64,000 nt of DNA from Methylotenera sp. (GCA_014378845.1 JACMNB010000059.1:1-64000), one strand, 5' to 3'. Positions 34,654 through 44,406 are shown, counted from the first letter of the stretch. Notes: generated by a model not told the origin, from the letters alone. Numbers and translations: made by a program.

Positions 34654-37600
34654 ATGTCACTACCAATCAGCTTAACCGAGCAAAAACTGCGCGATTTACT
34701 TAAACATCGCATCCTCATATTGGATGGCGCAATGGGCACCATGATTCAGCAATATAAGCTGACTGAAGCCGATTATCGTGGTGAGCGGTTTAAGGATTTT
34801 AAAGCGCCAGCAGGTCAGCGCGAGCTATTTGTTAAAGGCAATAATGAACTGTTAAGCCTTACGCAGCCGCAAATCATTCAAGAAATTCACGAAAAATATC
34901 TGGCCGCAGGTGCAGATATTATCGAAACCAATACGTTTGGCGCGACGAGTGTGGCGCAAGACGATTACCATATGGCCGATCTTGTGCATGAGATGAATGT
35001 GCAATCTGCCAAACTGGCCCGCGCCGCTTGCGACAAATATAGCACAGTTGATAAGCCGCGCTTTGTGGCGGGTGCGCTTGGCCCAACGCCAAAAACTGCC
35101 AGCATATCGCCCGACGTGAATAACCCTGCCGCGCGCAACGTGAATTTTGACCAGTTAGTGAGCGCTTACTTAGCGCAAACGCGCGCGCTGGTTGAGGGCG
35201 GCGCAGATATTTTAATGGTGGAAACTATTTTCGATACGCTCAATTGCAAAGCGGCTTTGTTCTCCATTGATACGTTTTTTGAAGAAGTTGGCTACAAAAT
35301 GCCGCTGATGATTTCTGGCACAGTGACCGATGCTTCTGGCCGTATTTTATCTGGCCAAACGGTGACTGCATTTTGGAACTCAATTCGCCACGCCAAACCG
35401 CTGACGATTGGCTTAAATTGTGCCTTAGGCGCGACTTTAATGCGCCCGTATGCCGAAGAAATATCCAAAATCGCCGACACTTTCGTGTGCATTTACCCTA
35501 ACGCTGGTTTGCCAAATCCTATGTCTGACACGGGTTTTGACGAAACGCCAGATGTGACTTCTAGCTTGGTGAAAGAGTTTGCTGAAAGCGGATTTATCAA
35601 CATTGCAGGCGGCTGCTGCGGGACTACGCCCCCGCATATTGCTGCGATTTACGAGCAAGTGAAAAATATCGCGCCAAGACAAATACCGCAAGTGCCAATA
35701 GCCATGCGCCTCGCTGGGCTAGAGCCTTTTGTCGTCGATGAAAGTTCGCTATTTGTTAACGTCGGTGAGCGTACAAATGTCACAGGCAGTAAAGCTTTCG
35801 CGCGCTTGATTATTAACGAGCAATACGACAAAGCGCTAAGCGTGGCGCGCCAGCAGGTAGAAAACGGCGCGCAAGTCATCGACATTAACATGGACGAAGG
35901 CATGCTGGACGCGGTAAAAGCCATGACGCATTTCCTTAATTTAATCGCCAGCGAACCAGATATTGCGCGCGTGCCGATTATGATTGATTCGAGCAAATGG
36001 TCTGTCATCGAGGCTGGGCTTAAGTGCGTGCAAGGTAAAGCGATTGTCAACTCCATCTCAATGAAAGAAGGAGAAGCTGAATTTTTACGTCAGGCCAAGC
36101 TGTGCCGCAGATACGGCGCTGCGGTGATTGTGATGGCATTTGACGAAAAAGGTCAGGCCGATACTTACGCGCGCAAAACGGAAATCTGCAAACGCGCTTA
36201 CGATTTATTAGTCAGCACGGGCTTTCCCCCAGAAGACATTATTTTCGACCCCAATATTTTCGCAATCGCCACAGGCATTGAAGAACACAACAATTACGCC
36301 GTAGATTTTATCGAAGCCACACGTTGGATTAAGCAAAACCTGCCGCACGCAAAAATTTCGGGCGGAGTAAGTAATGTCAGCTTCAGCTTCCGCGGTAACG
36401 ACCCTGCGCGCGAGGCGATTCACACGGTTTTCCTCTACCACGCCATCAAGGCTGGCATGACCATGGGCATTGTCAACGCAGGCATGATGGGCATTTACGA
36501 TGACTTATCGCCCGAGCTGAAAGAACGTGTCGAAGACGTGGTTTTAAATCGTAGAGATGACGCCACCGAACGCATGATTGAAATTGCTGGCACGTTAGTG
36601 GCGGGCGGCAAAAAAGAGGCTGCAACGCTTGAATGGCGCGGCTCTGCAGAGCAACCAACCAGTGTGAATAAGCGCCTAGAACACGCGATGGTGCATGGCA
36701 TTACTGACTTTATTGTAGAAGATACCGAAGAAGCACGTGCCGCATTTGAAAAATCGGGTGGCCGCCCAATTCACGTGATTGAAGGCCCTTTGATGGATGG
36801 CATGAACGTGGTTGGCGATTTGTTTGGTCAAGGCAAAATGTTTTTGCCGCAAGTGGTGAAATCTGCACGTGTGATGAAAACCGCCGTCGCGCATTTAATC
36901 CCTTTTATTGAGGCAGAAAAAGCCGCAGAGCAAGAACGCACGGGCGTTGTCGCCAAGCCAAAAGGCAAAATGGTGATTGCCACGGTGAAGGGCGATGTGC
37001 ATGACATTGGCAAAAATATTGTAAGCGTGGTGCTGCAATGCAATAATTTTGAAGTGGTGAACATGGGCGTAATGGTGCCAGCGGCCGAGATTTTAGCCAT
37101 GGCCAAAGCCGAAAACGCCGACATTATTGGCCTGAGCGGCTTGATTACGCCTAGTCTAGAAGAAATGACGCACATTGCCAAAGAAATGCAGCGCGACCCC
37201 TATTTTGTCAATGCGCAAACGCCATTGCTAATTGGTGGCGCCACTTGCTCGCGCGCGCATACGGCGGTAAAAATCGCGCCATATTACGATGGCCCAATTG
37301 TCTATGTGCCAGATGCTTCTAGAAGCGTTTCGGTGATGCAAAACCTGCTAACGCCCGAGACGCGTGGCGCGTATTTGGCCGAGATTCAAGCTGACTACGC
37401 AAAAGCCCGCACGCAACACGCCAACAAAAAAGGCGTACCAATGTTGAGTATTGCCGATTCCCGCGCTAAGAAAGCAAAACTAAGTTTTGCAGGTGAAAAC
37501 GCGCCCGTAAAGCCCAAGTTTATTGGCCGCCGCGTATTTAAAAATATCGATTTAAGCTTAATTGCGCAATACATCGACTGGTCGCCATTCTTCCAAACTT

Positions 37601-38424
37601 GGGATTTAGCAGGCGCTTATCCTGCCATTTTGCAAGACAAAGTAGTGGGCGAAGCCGCCACCAAAGTATTTGCCGAAGCGCAAACTATGCTGAAGAAAAT
37701 CATCGATGGTCGCTGGTTAACGGCTAACGGAGTGATTGCGCTGCAGCCTGCAAACGCTGTGAATGATGACGATATCGAAATTTATACCGACGAAACACGC
37801 CAACAAGTAGCGTTTACATATTACGGCATGCGCCAACAGAGCGTTAAACCAGTGATAGATGGCGTGGCGCGACCAAACCAATGTTTGAGCGATTTTATCG
37901 CGCCAAAGAGCGTGGCTGAAGACTATATTGGCTTATTCGCCGTTACTGCAGGTTTAGGCACAGAAAAAATTGAGAAACGCTTTGAAGCAGAGAACGACGA
38001 CTACAGTGGCATCATGTTTAAATCCCTCGCTGACCGCCTAGCCGAAGCCTTCGCCGAATACATGCACGAACGCATCCGCACCGATTTTTGGGGTTATGCA
38101 ACCGATGAGAAATTAGGCGTAGATGCGCTGATAAAAGAACAATACCAAGGCATTCGCCCCGCGCCTGGCTACCCTGCCTGCCCCGACCACACAGCAAAAG
38201 CCGATATGTTTAAGCTGCTGCAATGCGAAGAAATTGGCATGCAACTCACCGAAAGCTTCGCCATGATGCCCGCCGCTGCGGTTTCTGGCTTCTATTTCGC
38301 ACATAAAGAAAGCAAATACTTTAGCGTGGATAAAATCGGCAACGACCAATTAGAAGATATGTCAAAACGTAGAAACTTGCCTAAAGAATATTTAGAGCGT
38401 TGGTTGGCGCCGAATTTAAGTTAA
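34654..38424 (+). CDS. metH: Cobalamin-dependent methionine synthase
   Basis: A 1256-aa four-domain MetH, full length. The homocysteine domain carries zinc ligands Cys256 (GLNCALG) and Cys321/322 (GGCCGTTP). The pterin domain follows (residues about 355-630, [16 protein letters not shown]). The cobalamin domain has D781-x-H783-x2-G ([11 protein letters not shown]), His783 being the lower cobalt ligand, and the C-terminal part is the SAM-binding activation domain ([12 protein letters not shown]). It transfers a methyl group from methyl-THF to homocysteine. No cobalamin, SAM or SAH riboswitch was recognised upstream. It is a single-gene transcript. Confidence 0.97.
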   Translation: MSLPISLTEQKLRDLLKHRILILDGAMGTMIQQYKLTEADYRGERFKDFKAPAGQRELFVKGNNELLSLTQPQIIQEIHEKYLAAGADIIETNTFGATSVAQDDYHMADLVHEMNVQSAKLARAACDKYSTVDKPRFVAGALGPTPKTASISPDVNNPAARNVNFDQLVSAYLAQTRALVEGGADILMVETIFDTLNCKAALFSIDTFFEEVGYKMPLMISGTVTDASGRILSGQTVTAFWNSIRHAKPLTIGLNCALGATLMRPYAEEISKIADTFVCIYPNAGLPNPMSDTGFDETPDVTSSLVKEFAESGFINIAGGCCGTTPPHIAAIYEQVKNIAPRQIPQVPIAMRLAGLEPFVVDESSLFVNVGERTNVTGSKAFARLIINEQYDKALSVARQQVENGAQVIDINMDEGMLDAVKAMTHFLNLIASEPDIARVPIMIDSSKWSVIEAGLKCVQGKAIVNSISMKEGEAEFLRQAKLCRRYGAAVIVMAFDEKGQADTYARKTEICKRAYDLLVSTGFPPEDIIFDPNIFAIATGIEEHNNYAVDFIEATRWIKQNLPHAKISGGVSNVSFSFRGNDPAREAIHTVFLYHAIKAGMTMGIVNAGMMGIYDDLSPELKERVEDVVLNRRDDATERMIEIAGTLVAGGKKEAATLEWRGSAEQPTSVNKRLEHAMVHGITDFIVEDTEEARAAFEKSGGRPIHVIEGPLMDGMNVVGDLFGQGKMFLPQVVKSARVMKTAVAHLIPFIEAEKAAEQERTGVVAKPKGKMVIATVKGDVHDIGKNIVSVVLQCNNFEVVNMGVMVPAAEILAMAKAENADIIGLSGLITPSLEEMTHIAKEMQRDPYFVNAQTPLLIGGATCSRAHTAVKIAPYYDGPIVYVPDASRSVSVMQNLLTPETRGAYLAEIQADYAKARTQHANKKGVPMLSIADSRAKKAKLSFAGENAPVKPKFIGRRVFKNIDLSLIAQYIDWSPFFQTWDLAGAYPAILQDKVVGEAATKVFAEAQTMLKKIIDGRWLTANGVIALQPANAVNDDDIEIYTDETRQQVAFTYYGMRQQSVKPVIDGVARPNQCLSDFIAPKSVAEDYIGLFAVTAGLGTEKIEKRFEAENDDYSGIMFKSLADRLAEAFAEYMHERIRTDFWGYATDEKLGVDALIKEQYQGIRPAPGYPACPDHTAKADMFKLLQCEEIGMQLTESFAMMPAAAVSGFYFAHKESKYFSVDKIGNDQLEDMSKRRNLPKEYLERWLAPNLS

Positions 38425-38470
38425 TTTTTGATAATAATCAATATATTTGATATATAATAATATCTATCAA
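38425..38470 (+). promoter_or_regulatory. AT-rich region with dyads before the RhuM-type gene
   Basis: TTTTTGATA at 38425-38433 faces TATCTATCAAAAA at 38461-38473 (outer TTGATA/TATCAA dyad) across a run of ATATATTTGATATATAATAA that includes -10-like TATAAT. It is the likely promoter and autoregulatory operator of the gene, whose N-terminus is a DNA-binding fold. Confidence 0.5.
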
Positions 38471-38483
38471 AAAGAGGTTGGTT

Positions 38484-39758
38484 ATGTCTGCAAAAAAAGT
38501 GGTTGATAAGTTTGGCGGGCAAACAGCACTTGCTAACATGCTGGGTATCGGCCAAAGTAATGTTGCTTACTGGGTTCGGAAAGGGGTAATCCCTTCTAAA
38601 TGGCACGCAAAGCTACTGTCTCTTGGTCTCCAAAATAGCATTGATATCTCAGCTATTGACTTAATCTCTAGCAATCCAAAAGAGTATGTTCATAAAAGTA
38701 ATACTTTGGATACAAACACTTACATTCAAGACTTTCCTGCTACTCAGATAGTAGAAAACATGAACTCGAAGTTTATGTTCTATGCATCAGATAACGGTTC
38801 ACTGAAAATTCAAGTCGTTTTAAATGATGAAACCGTGTGGGCTTCACAAAAAAGCATGGCTGAGATTTTTAATGTCGATGTCAGAACAATTAGTGAGCAT
38901 TTGCAAAATATCTTCAAAGGTGAAGAGCTAGAAGAATCAACAACTATCCGGAAATTCCGGATAGTTGTTGATAGTGGTAATGATTACAACGTCAACTTTT
39001 ATAATTTAGATGCCATTATTTCTGTTGGCTATCGAGTCAATTCATACCAAGCTACCCAATTTAGGAAATGGGCAACTAGCATTCTAAAAGAACACTTGAT
39101 TAAAGGTTTTACCCTGGATGATGAAAGATTAAAACAAGCCAATCAGTTGTTTAGTAAAGATTACTTTGATGAGCTTTTAGAGCGTATTAGAGAAATTAGA
39201 GCATCGGAGCGCAGGTTTTATCAAAAAATAACAGATATTTATAGTCAATGCAGTGTGGATTACGATAAAAACTCACCTATAACACAAAATTTCTATGCTC
39301 ATGTTCAAGATAAATTACATTATGCTATTCATCAACACACATCTTCCAGCTTAATAAAAAAAAGGGCAGATGCTGATAAGCCGAATATGGGGCTTAACTC
39401 ATGGTCTGGTTCAAAAAAAGGCGGAAAGATTACAAGGACAGATATAAAAAGCGGATTAAACTATTTAACTTATGAAGAGCTTAATGAGTTAAATAGACTT
39501 GTTAGTATGTTCTTAGATTTCTCAGAGAATTTCGTAAGACGAAAAACTATTTTAACCATGCAAGAATGGGTGCAAAAGTTAGATGATTTTTTGGTATTTA
39601 ACTCATACGAAGTTTTATCTGGATTTGGCACAACTCGACGAGAAGGTGCGGAGCAGCATGCCGTGAGAGAATTTGATAAGTTTAGCGTTATTCAAGATAA
39701 AACTTATGAATCTGACTTTGACAAAATAGTAGAAAAAATTAAAACGAATAAAAAGTAA
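38484..39758 (+). CDS. RhuM-family protein with N-terminal Cro/YdaS-like HTH
   Basis: A 424-aa protein. Residues 1-60 form a Cro/YdaS-like helix-turn-helix (KFGGQTALANMLGIGQSNVAYWVRKGVIPSKW). The rest is the RhuM (virulence protein, PF13310) domain: VWASQKSMAEIFNVDVRTISEHLQNIF is a second helix-turn-helix, and FYNLDAIISVGYRVNS is the family hallmark. The start at 38484 has AAGAGG six bases upstream. RhuM genes occur beside restriction-modification and defence genes, but their function is unknown. Here it is alone between metH and mpl with visibly lower GC, so it was probably acquired horizontally. An internal 37-bp palindrome lies at 38936-38972. Confidence 0.88.
   Translation: MSAKKVVDKFGGQTALANMLGIGQSNVAYWVRKGVIPSKWHAKLLSLGLQNSIDISAIDLISSNPKEYVHKSNTLDTNTYIQDFPATQIVENMNSKFMFYASDNGSLKIQVVLNDETVWASQKSMAEIFNVDVRTISEHLQNIFKGEELEESTTIRKFRIVVDSGNDYNVNFYNLDAIISVGYRVNSYQATQFRKWATSILKEHLIKGFTLDDERLKQANQLFSKDYFDELLERIREIRASERRFYQKITDIYSQCSVDYDKNSPITQNFYAHVQDKLHYAIHQHTSSSLIKKRADADKPNMGLNSWSGSKKGGKITRTDIKSGLNYLTYEELNELNRLVSMFLDFSENFVRRKTILTMQEWVQKLDDFLVFNSYEVLSGFGTTRREGAEQHAVREFDKFSVIQDKTYESDFDKIVEKIKTNKK
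38936..38972. repeat. Perfect 37-bp palindrome inside the RhuM-type gene
   Basis: Two 18-bp arms (38936-38953 and 38955-38972) mirror each other exactly around 38954, with CCGGAA/TTCCGG at the core. It encodes the STTIRKFRIVVDS segment. Confidence 0.9.
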
Positions 39759-39763
39759 AAACT

Positions 39764-41290
39764 ATGCACATTCACATTTTAGGTATTTGCGGTACATTCA
39801 TGGGCGGCATTGCGGTGCTGGCCAAGCAGTCTGGGCATCGCGTCACTGGTTGCGATGCGAACGTGTATCCGCCGATGAGCACGCAGCTTGAGGCGCAAGG
39901 CATTGAGTTGATAGAAGGATTCTCGCTTGAGCAAACCAAGATTAATCCTGATATTTACGTGATTGGTAACGTGGTTTCACGTGGCAATCCGTTGATGGAA
40001 GAAATTTTGAACCTTGGTTTGCCATATATTTCTGGGCCACAATGGTTGGCAGAAAACGTGCTGCAAAGCAAATGGGTGTTGGCGGTGGCGGGTACGCATG
40101 GCAAAACCACGACTAGCTCAATGTTGGCGTGGATATTGGAATATGCAGGTTTAGCGCCTGGCTTTTTGATTGGCGGTGTGCCTGAGAATTTTGCAGTTTC
40201 GGCAAGATTGCCGCAAGTGCCGCCCGCGCAAACAATCAAAGCATTAAGTCCCTCGCTCGTGGGCGGCAGAGGGGTTGGGGAGAGGGGCGATGCTTCACAA
40301 ACCCACGCCGCCTCTCACCCTAGCCCCCTCCCGCTTGCGGGCGAGGGGACTAAAAGCGTGGCTAGCTCACAAATAGTAGCAGTTGATTTACAAAACAGCT
40401 CACCATTTTTTGTCATGGAAGCAGATGAATACGACACCGCTTTTTTCGATAAGCGCTCAAAATTTGTCCATTATCGCCCACGCACTGCTATTTTGAATAA
40501 TTTAGAATTCGACCACGCGGATATTTTTGACGACCTTGCAGCGATTGAAAAGCAGTTTCATCATCTTGTTCGCACCGTTCCACAAAACGGTTTGGTGGTG
40601 ATTAATGGCAAAGAAGCAAGTTTGCAACGCGTGATTGATAAGGGTTGCTGGAGTACGGTGGAAAAGTTTGGCACAGATGCCGACTGGGAAGCCGCCAATG
40701 TAGATTCCAACGGCAGTTTTGACGTACATTTTAAAGGTGAACGCCAAGCGCGCGTAAGTTGGCAAATGTTGGGCGAACATAATCGCATGAACGCGCTGGC
40801 TAGCATCGCCGCCGCGCGCCATGTGGGCGTTGCGCCGTGCATTGCGATTGAGGCGCTGGCTGAATTTAAAAACGTAAAACGCCGCATGGAAACCAAAGGC
40901 GTGGTGAATAATATTACCGTGTATGACGATTTTGCGCACCATCCAACGGCGATAGAAACCACAGTAGCAGGCTTGCGTGCAAAAGTTGGCAAAGCGCGTA
41001 TATTGGCCGTGCTAGAGCCGCGCAGTAACACCATGAAGTTGGGCGTGATGAAAGCTGCGCTACCAGCCAGCTTAAAAGACGCCGATTTGGTATTTTGTTA
41101 CGGCGCAAATTTAGGTTGGGATGCGGCAGAGGCGCTAAAACCCATTAAAAATAAGGCGCAAACCTTTGAAAGTTTAGAAAATTTAGTCACAGCCATTGCA
41201 AAATCGGCCAAATCAGGCGACCATATCTTAGTAATGAGTAATGGCGGCTTTGGCGGTGTACATCAAAAAATACTGGACGCGATAAAATAG
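39764..41290 (+). CDS. mpl: UDP-MurNAc:L-Ala-gamma-D-Glu-meso-DAP ligase
   Basis: A 508-aa Mur-ligase-type enzyme that recycles the peptidoglycan tripeptide onto UDP-MurNAc. The ATP loop is AGTHGKTTTSSMLAW, and FFVMEADEYDTAFFDKRSKF and YDDFAHHPTAIETT are family signatures. The usual length is about 455 aa; the excess is a 60-residue insert between SARL (residue about 148) and SPFFVMEADEYD (about 210). That insert is largely encoded by a palindromic repeat element. It keeps the frame, lies in a surface loop and probably tolerates the change. It starts 5 bp after the RhuM-type gene. Confidence 0.93.
   Translation: MHIHILGICGTFMGGIAVLAKQSGHRVTGCDANVYPPMSTQLEAQGIELIEGFSLEQTKINPDIYVIGNVVSRGNPLMEEILNLGLPYISGPQWLAENVLQSKWVLAVAGTHGKTTTSSMLAWILEYAGLAPGFLIGGVPENFAVSARLPQVPPAQTIKALSPSLVGGRGVGERGDASQTHAASHPSPLPLAGEGTKSVASSQIVAVDLQNSSPFFVMEADEYDTAFFDKRSKFVHYRPRTAILNNLEFDHADIFDDLAAIEKQFHHLVRTVPQNGLVVINGKEASLQRVIDKGCWSTVEKFGTDADWEAANVDSNGSFDVHFKGERQARVSWQMLGEHNRMNALASIAAARHVGVAPCIAIEALAEFKNVKRRMETKGVVNNITVYDDFAHHPTAIETTVAGLRAKVGKARILAVLEPRSNTMKLGVMKAALPASLKDADLVFCYGANLGWDAAEALKPIKNKAQTFESLENLVTAIAKSAKSGDHILVMSNGGFGGVHQKILDAIK
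40247..40351. repeat. In-frame palindromic repeat element inside mpl
   Basis: About 105 bp with imperfect inverted arms: it opens AGTCCCTCGCTCGTGGGCGG and its far end read in reverse opens AGTCCCCTCGCCCGCAAGCGG, and the similarity runs on through GGGG..GGG..AGGGGCG/AGAGGCG for about 42 bp. It encodes SPSLVGGRGVGERG and SPLPLAGEG, the well-known translation of a dispersed proteobacterial intergenic repeat. The length is a multiple of three. Confidence 0.85.
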
Positions 41291-41326
41291 TTTTTAAAAA
41301 TAGTCTTATTGGGAAAAATCTAAAGT

Positions 41327-42310
41327 TTGAACGCAGCGGCAAAACAAAATATTCGAGTGGTGTCGAAAGTGCAAGCCGCTCAAACCTATAGCGCGATGAA
41401 AATCGCTGTTTTTATATCTATCGCCGTCCACGCAGTCATCTTAACCATTGATTTTCAGCCTGAATTAAAAAAAATCGCCGACCATTTGCCATCTTTAAGC
41501 GTGGTATTTGTAAATGCAAAAACCAAAACTGCGCCTGAAAAAGCCGAGGCGCTGGCACAAGCTAATTTAGATCGCGGCGGCAATACCGATGATAATCGCA
41601 CCATGAAATCGGCTTTGCCCGCGCCCAAAGAGAAAACGACAGAAGTTAAGTTAGAAGCGACTGCGCAGCACAGCAGTTCTGCCAAATCAGCCAAAATAAA
41701 AGCACAAGAAACGCGCGAGCAAAAACGGGTTGATGATTTGACCAAGCAGGCGCAAGAGTTAATGACGCAAATTAATTCGATGCATAAAGTTGAATCAAAC
41801 CCCACACAAAATGCGGCAGCGGCGCAAGCAGAGGAAGGTGACGAAAAGACAACTATCGACATGCCCGACCGCGCCGCGATTGCCGCAGCGATGAAGGAAA
41901 TGGATCGATTAAGCGCAATCATTGATAAGCAGCAAAGCGAATATGAAAAGCGACCTAAGCGCAAATTTATTGGCGCGCGCACTAAAGAATATCGATTTGC
42001 CATGTATGTTGAATCTTGGCGCCAAAAAGTGGAGCGCATTGGTAATACAAATTACCCAGAAGCAGCAAAAGCGCAAAAACTGTATGGCCAATTGCGCATG
42101 ACCGTATCCATTAAAGCAGATGGCAGTATTGAAGATGTGGTGATAGATAAAAGCTCGGGTTCTAAGATTTTAGATGAGGCTGCCAAGCGCATTGTAGAGC
42201 TGGCCGCGCCATATTCGCGGTTTCCTGACGATATTAAAAAAGATACGGATATTTTAAGCATCACTAGAACTTGGACCTTTACCCAAGAAGACCAAGTTGC
42301 GACTGAGTGA
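41327..42310 (+). CDS. TonB-like energy-transducer protein
   Basis: A 327-aa protein with one N-terminal membrane helix (about 25-43, KIAVFISIAVHAVILTIDF), a 160-residue Ala/Lys/Glu coil (EALAQANLDRGG; DDLTKQAQELMTQINSM) and a C-terminal TonB fold (YPEAAKAQKLYGQLRMTVSIKADGSIEDVVIDKSSG). The frame starts with TTG at 41327; the first ATG is 41396, directly at the membrane helix. Neither has a strong ribosome site. No ExbB/ExbD genes are close, so its energy partner is unknown. Confidence 0.85.
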   Translation: MNAAAKQNIRVVSKVQAAQTYSAMKIAVFISIAVHAVILTIDFQPELKKIADHLPSLSVVFVNAKTKTAPEKAEALAQANLDRGGNTDDNRTMKSALPAPKEKTTEVKLEATAQHSSSAKSAKIKAQETREQKRVDDLTKQAQELMTQINSMHKVESNPTQNAAAAQAEEGDEKTTIDMPDRAAIAAAMKEMDRLSAIIDKQQSEYEKRPKRKFIGARTKEYRFAMYVESWRQKVERIGNTNYPEAAKAQKLYGQLRMTVSIKADGSIEDVVIDKSSGSKILDEAAKRIVELAAPYSRFPDDIKKDTDILSITRTWTFTQEDQVATE

Positions 42311-42371
42311 TTTTTAAGAAAAATGTAGCTACAAAAATACTATTATAAAACTGAAAATACAAAATCAACTG

Positions 42372-42683
42372 ATGACTAATTTTTATCAACACCACGTATT
42401 TTTTTGCCTCAATCAACGCGAAAATGGCGAGGCTTGCTGTGCAGATAAAGGCGCAGAAGCTGCGTTTGACCACATGAAAGCACGGGTAAAAAAGCTGGGT
42501 TTAAGTGGCGAAGGCAAAGTGCGGATTAACCGATCTGGCTGCTTAGACAGATGCAATTTAGGGCCGTTAATGGTGGTGTATCCGCAAGCGGTTTGGTATA
42601 CGTTTGTAGATAACGACGACATTGATGAGATTGTTGAAAGCCACTTAGTTAATGGAAAAGTGGTGGAAAGATTAGTGGTGTAA
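42372..42683 (+). CDS. Thioredoxin-like [2Fe-2S] ferredoxin
   Basis: A 103-aa thioredoxin-fold ferredoxin. The cluster cysteines are C12 (FFCLNQ), C21/C22 (GEACCADKG), C56 (RSGCLDRC) and C60, the pattern of the (2Fe-2S) ferredoxin domain family. Such proteins are small electron carriers with largely unknown partners. It follows the TonB-like gene by 61 bp. Its TAA stop lies within the terminal repeat of a REP-like hairpin. Confidence 0.9.
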   Translation: MTNFYQHHVFFCLNQRENGEACCADKGAEAAFDHMKARVKKLGLSGEGKVRINRSGCLDRCNLGPLMVVYPQAVWYTFVDNDDIDEIVESHLVNGKVVERLVV

Positions 42684-42740
42684 GAGCGACGCCCTAGTCG
42701 CGATTTGTAGTTGGTTTCGCGACGAGGGCGTCGCTCCTAC
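42680..42740. repeat. REP-like hairpin A, between the ferredoxin and HIT genes
   Basis: Arms 42680-42703 (GTAAGAGCGACGCCCTAGTC..) and 42717-42740 match at 22 of 24 positions when folded; each outer end is a GTAGGAGCGA-type motif and each inner end TCGCGA. The stops of both convergent genes (TAA 42681-42683; TAG 42737-42739) lie inside the element. Confidence 0.88.
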
Positions 42741-43171
42741 AAGGCGCATTCAATATAGGTTTTAATTTTTTCTTGCAGGGTATTTTGTGCAGCTTTGGTC
42801 AGCAAAAATGGCGTGCCTTCTCGCACTGCCTCTGCCCAATGCGAGTTCGGAAAATGCTGGTCAGTTTCAAATCGTGGAATCACATGCCAATGTACATGCG
42901 GGGTTTTGTTACCAAGGCTAGCTAGGTTAATTTTGTCAGGCTTCACTACTTCGCGCATCGCAGTTTCTACTGCAAACACACACTGCATCATTCTTGCGCG
43001 CTGCGGCGGCGGCAAATCGGTCATTTCTTTCACATGCGCTAGTAGCTCAACGCGGCAATAAGCAGGGTAATTCGCGTCATTTAATAGCACCACACGGCAA
43101 AAATCGTCTTGCCATAAAATTTGGTGCGGCGTTGATGCACAAAGGGGGCAGGAAATAAGCGAATCATTCAT
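42737..43171 (-). CDS. HIT-family hydrolase
   Basis: A 144-aa histidine-triad protein, with the catalytic HVHWHVIPRF motif (H-x-H-x-H-x-x) and an N-terminal SCPLC zinc-type Cys pair. It is a nucleotide-binding hydrolase/transferase of the Hint/HIT group. The start is set at 43171 (MNDSLISCPLCAS). The frame is open 25 codons further upstream, but that extension, with WIPACAGMT, is the translation of a dispersed repeat. Confidence 0.92.
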   Translation of the reverse strand: MNDSLISCPLCASTPHQILWQDDFCRVVLLNDANYPAYCRVELLAHVKEMTDLPPPQRARMMQCVFAVETAMREVVKPDKINLASLGNKTPHVHWHVIPRFETDQHFPNSHWAEAVREGTPFLLTKAAQNTLQEKIKTYIECAL

Positions 43172-43177
43172 ATTTTT

Positions 43178-43255
43178 CGTCATTCCCGCGCAGGCGGGAA
43201 TCCATTTTAAGAATTTGTAAAAGCCACTAGATTCCCTGTCAAGCACGGAATGACG
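43178..43255. repeat. 78-bp dispersed repeat with CGTCATTCC ends
   Basis: It begins CGTCATTCC (43178) and ends GGAATGACG (43255), terminal inverted repeats, with an inner ATTCCCGCGCAGGCGGGAAT hairpin like the neisserial dRS3 unit. The right arm is decayed (ATTCCCTGTCAAGCACGG). It separates nadA from the HIT gene. Confidence 0.85.
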
Positions 43256-43257
43256 AC

Positions 43258-44370
43258 TTAAGAAGCAGCAAGCATGCGCTCTAGCGTCAATTTGGCCAAT
43301 TCCGCTTCGTGTTTTGGCACTTTAATTTGATTCACAATATTGCCATCTGCCAGGTTTTCTAGCGTCCAAGCCAAATGTTGCGGGTCAATGCGCGCCATGG
43401 TGCTGCATTCGCACACCACGTGGCTCATAAATTGCACGTGTTTGCCTTGCGGTTTCATTTGCTCGGCCAAGCGAGTGACTAAATTAAGCTCGGTACCCAC
43501 CAGCCATTTAGTGTTGGGCGGCGCTTCTGAAACGGTGCGCAAAATATATTCGGTAGAGCCGACAAAATCGGAGTTTAAACACACTTCAAACGGCGCTTCG
43601 GGGTGAGAAATCACATGGCCATCAGGGTGAAGTTGTCTAAAATGCTCGATATTTTGCAATCTAAACATTTGATGCACCGCGCAGTGGCCTTTCCACAGCA
43701 AAATCTTGGCATTTTGTATTTGCTCAATTGTTAAGCCACCTTGCGGCTGATCGGGGTCCCAAATCGGCATTTGCTCAAGCGGAATGCCCATCTTGTGACC
43801 GCTCCAGCGACCTAAATTTTGATCAGGAAAAAACAACACTTTTTCGCGCTGCTTAAAGCTCCAATCCAATATTTTAGGCGCGTTGGTGCTAGTGCACACA
43901 ATACCGCCGTGCTCGCCGCAAAAGGCTTTTAAATCGGCGGCCGAGTTTATATAAGTAACCGGCGTAATCGTCTCATCAAAATTCAGCACTTTATTCAGCT
44001 CGCGATAGCTGCGCTCTACTTTGGCTAGGTTAGCCATATCGGCCATAGAACAGCCAGCAGCAAGGTCTGGCAGCACGACAATTTGCTCGGGGCGACTTAA
44101 AATATCGGCCACTTCTGCCATAAAATGCACGCCTAAAAACACTATAAATTCGGCGTCTAAATCTTCGCAATATTTTGAGAGTTTAAGTGAATCGCCCGTA
44201 AAATCAGCATGGCGATATACGCTTTCATGCTGATAATGATGGCCTAAAATCACCAAGCGTTTGCCGAGTTTTTCGCGCGCAGCGATGATACGACGTTGAC
44301 AATCGGCATCGTCAACTGCTTGAAATTTTTCAAACTTGATGGGAATTGATTTAAGTGCTTGTGTTTGCAT
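43258..44370 (-). CDS. nadA: Quinolinate synthase
   Basis: A 370-aa NadA. It condenses iminoaspartate with dihydroxyacetone phosphate to make quinolinate for NAD. Three cysteines that bind its [4Fe-4S] cluster are visible: AAGCSMADMA, GIVCTSTNAP and HVVCECSTMARID. The YxHA-like HHYQHESVYRHADFTGDS and VSHPEAPFEV motifs are conserved. It stands alone; nadB/nadC are not in the window. Confidence 0.96.
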   Translation of the reverse strand: MQTQALKSIPIKFEKFQAVDDADCQRRIIAAREKLGKRLVILGHHYQHESVYRHADFTGDSLKLSKYCEDLDAEFIVFLGVHFMAEVADILSRPEQIVVLPDLAAGCSMADMANLAKVERSYRELNKVLNFDETITPVTYINSAADLKAFCGEHGGIVCTSTNAPKILDWSFKQREKVLFFPDQNLGRWSGHKMGIPLEQMPIWDPDQPQGGLTIEQIQNAKILLWKGHCAVHQMFRLQNIEHFRQLHPDGHVISHPEAPFEVCLNSDFVGSTEYILRTVSEAPPNTKWLVGTELNLVTRLAEQMKPQGKHVQFMSHVVCECSTMARIDPQHLAWTLENLADGNIVNQIKVPKHEAELAKLTLERMLAAS

Positions 44371-44406
44371 AATGATTTAACGCTTGCCTGCAAATAAAGG
44401 TTTATT

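Noticed and set aside
38425..39760. A prophage or defence island around the RhuM-type gene
   Set aside because: No integrase, methylase, phage or transposase gene flanks it; metH and mpl are housekeeping genes.
41455..42039. A 194-aa open frame opposite the TonB-like gene
   Set aside because: It mirrors the low-complexity coil of the real gene and has no recognisable motif.
43172..43246. N-terminal extension of the HIT protein (with WIPACAGMT)
   Set aside because: This is translation of the CGTCATTCC repeat, which often gives such a peptide in spurious frames.
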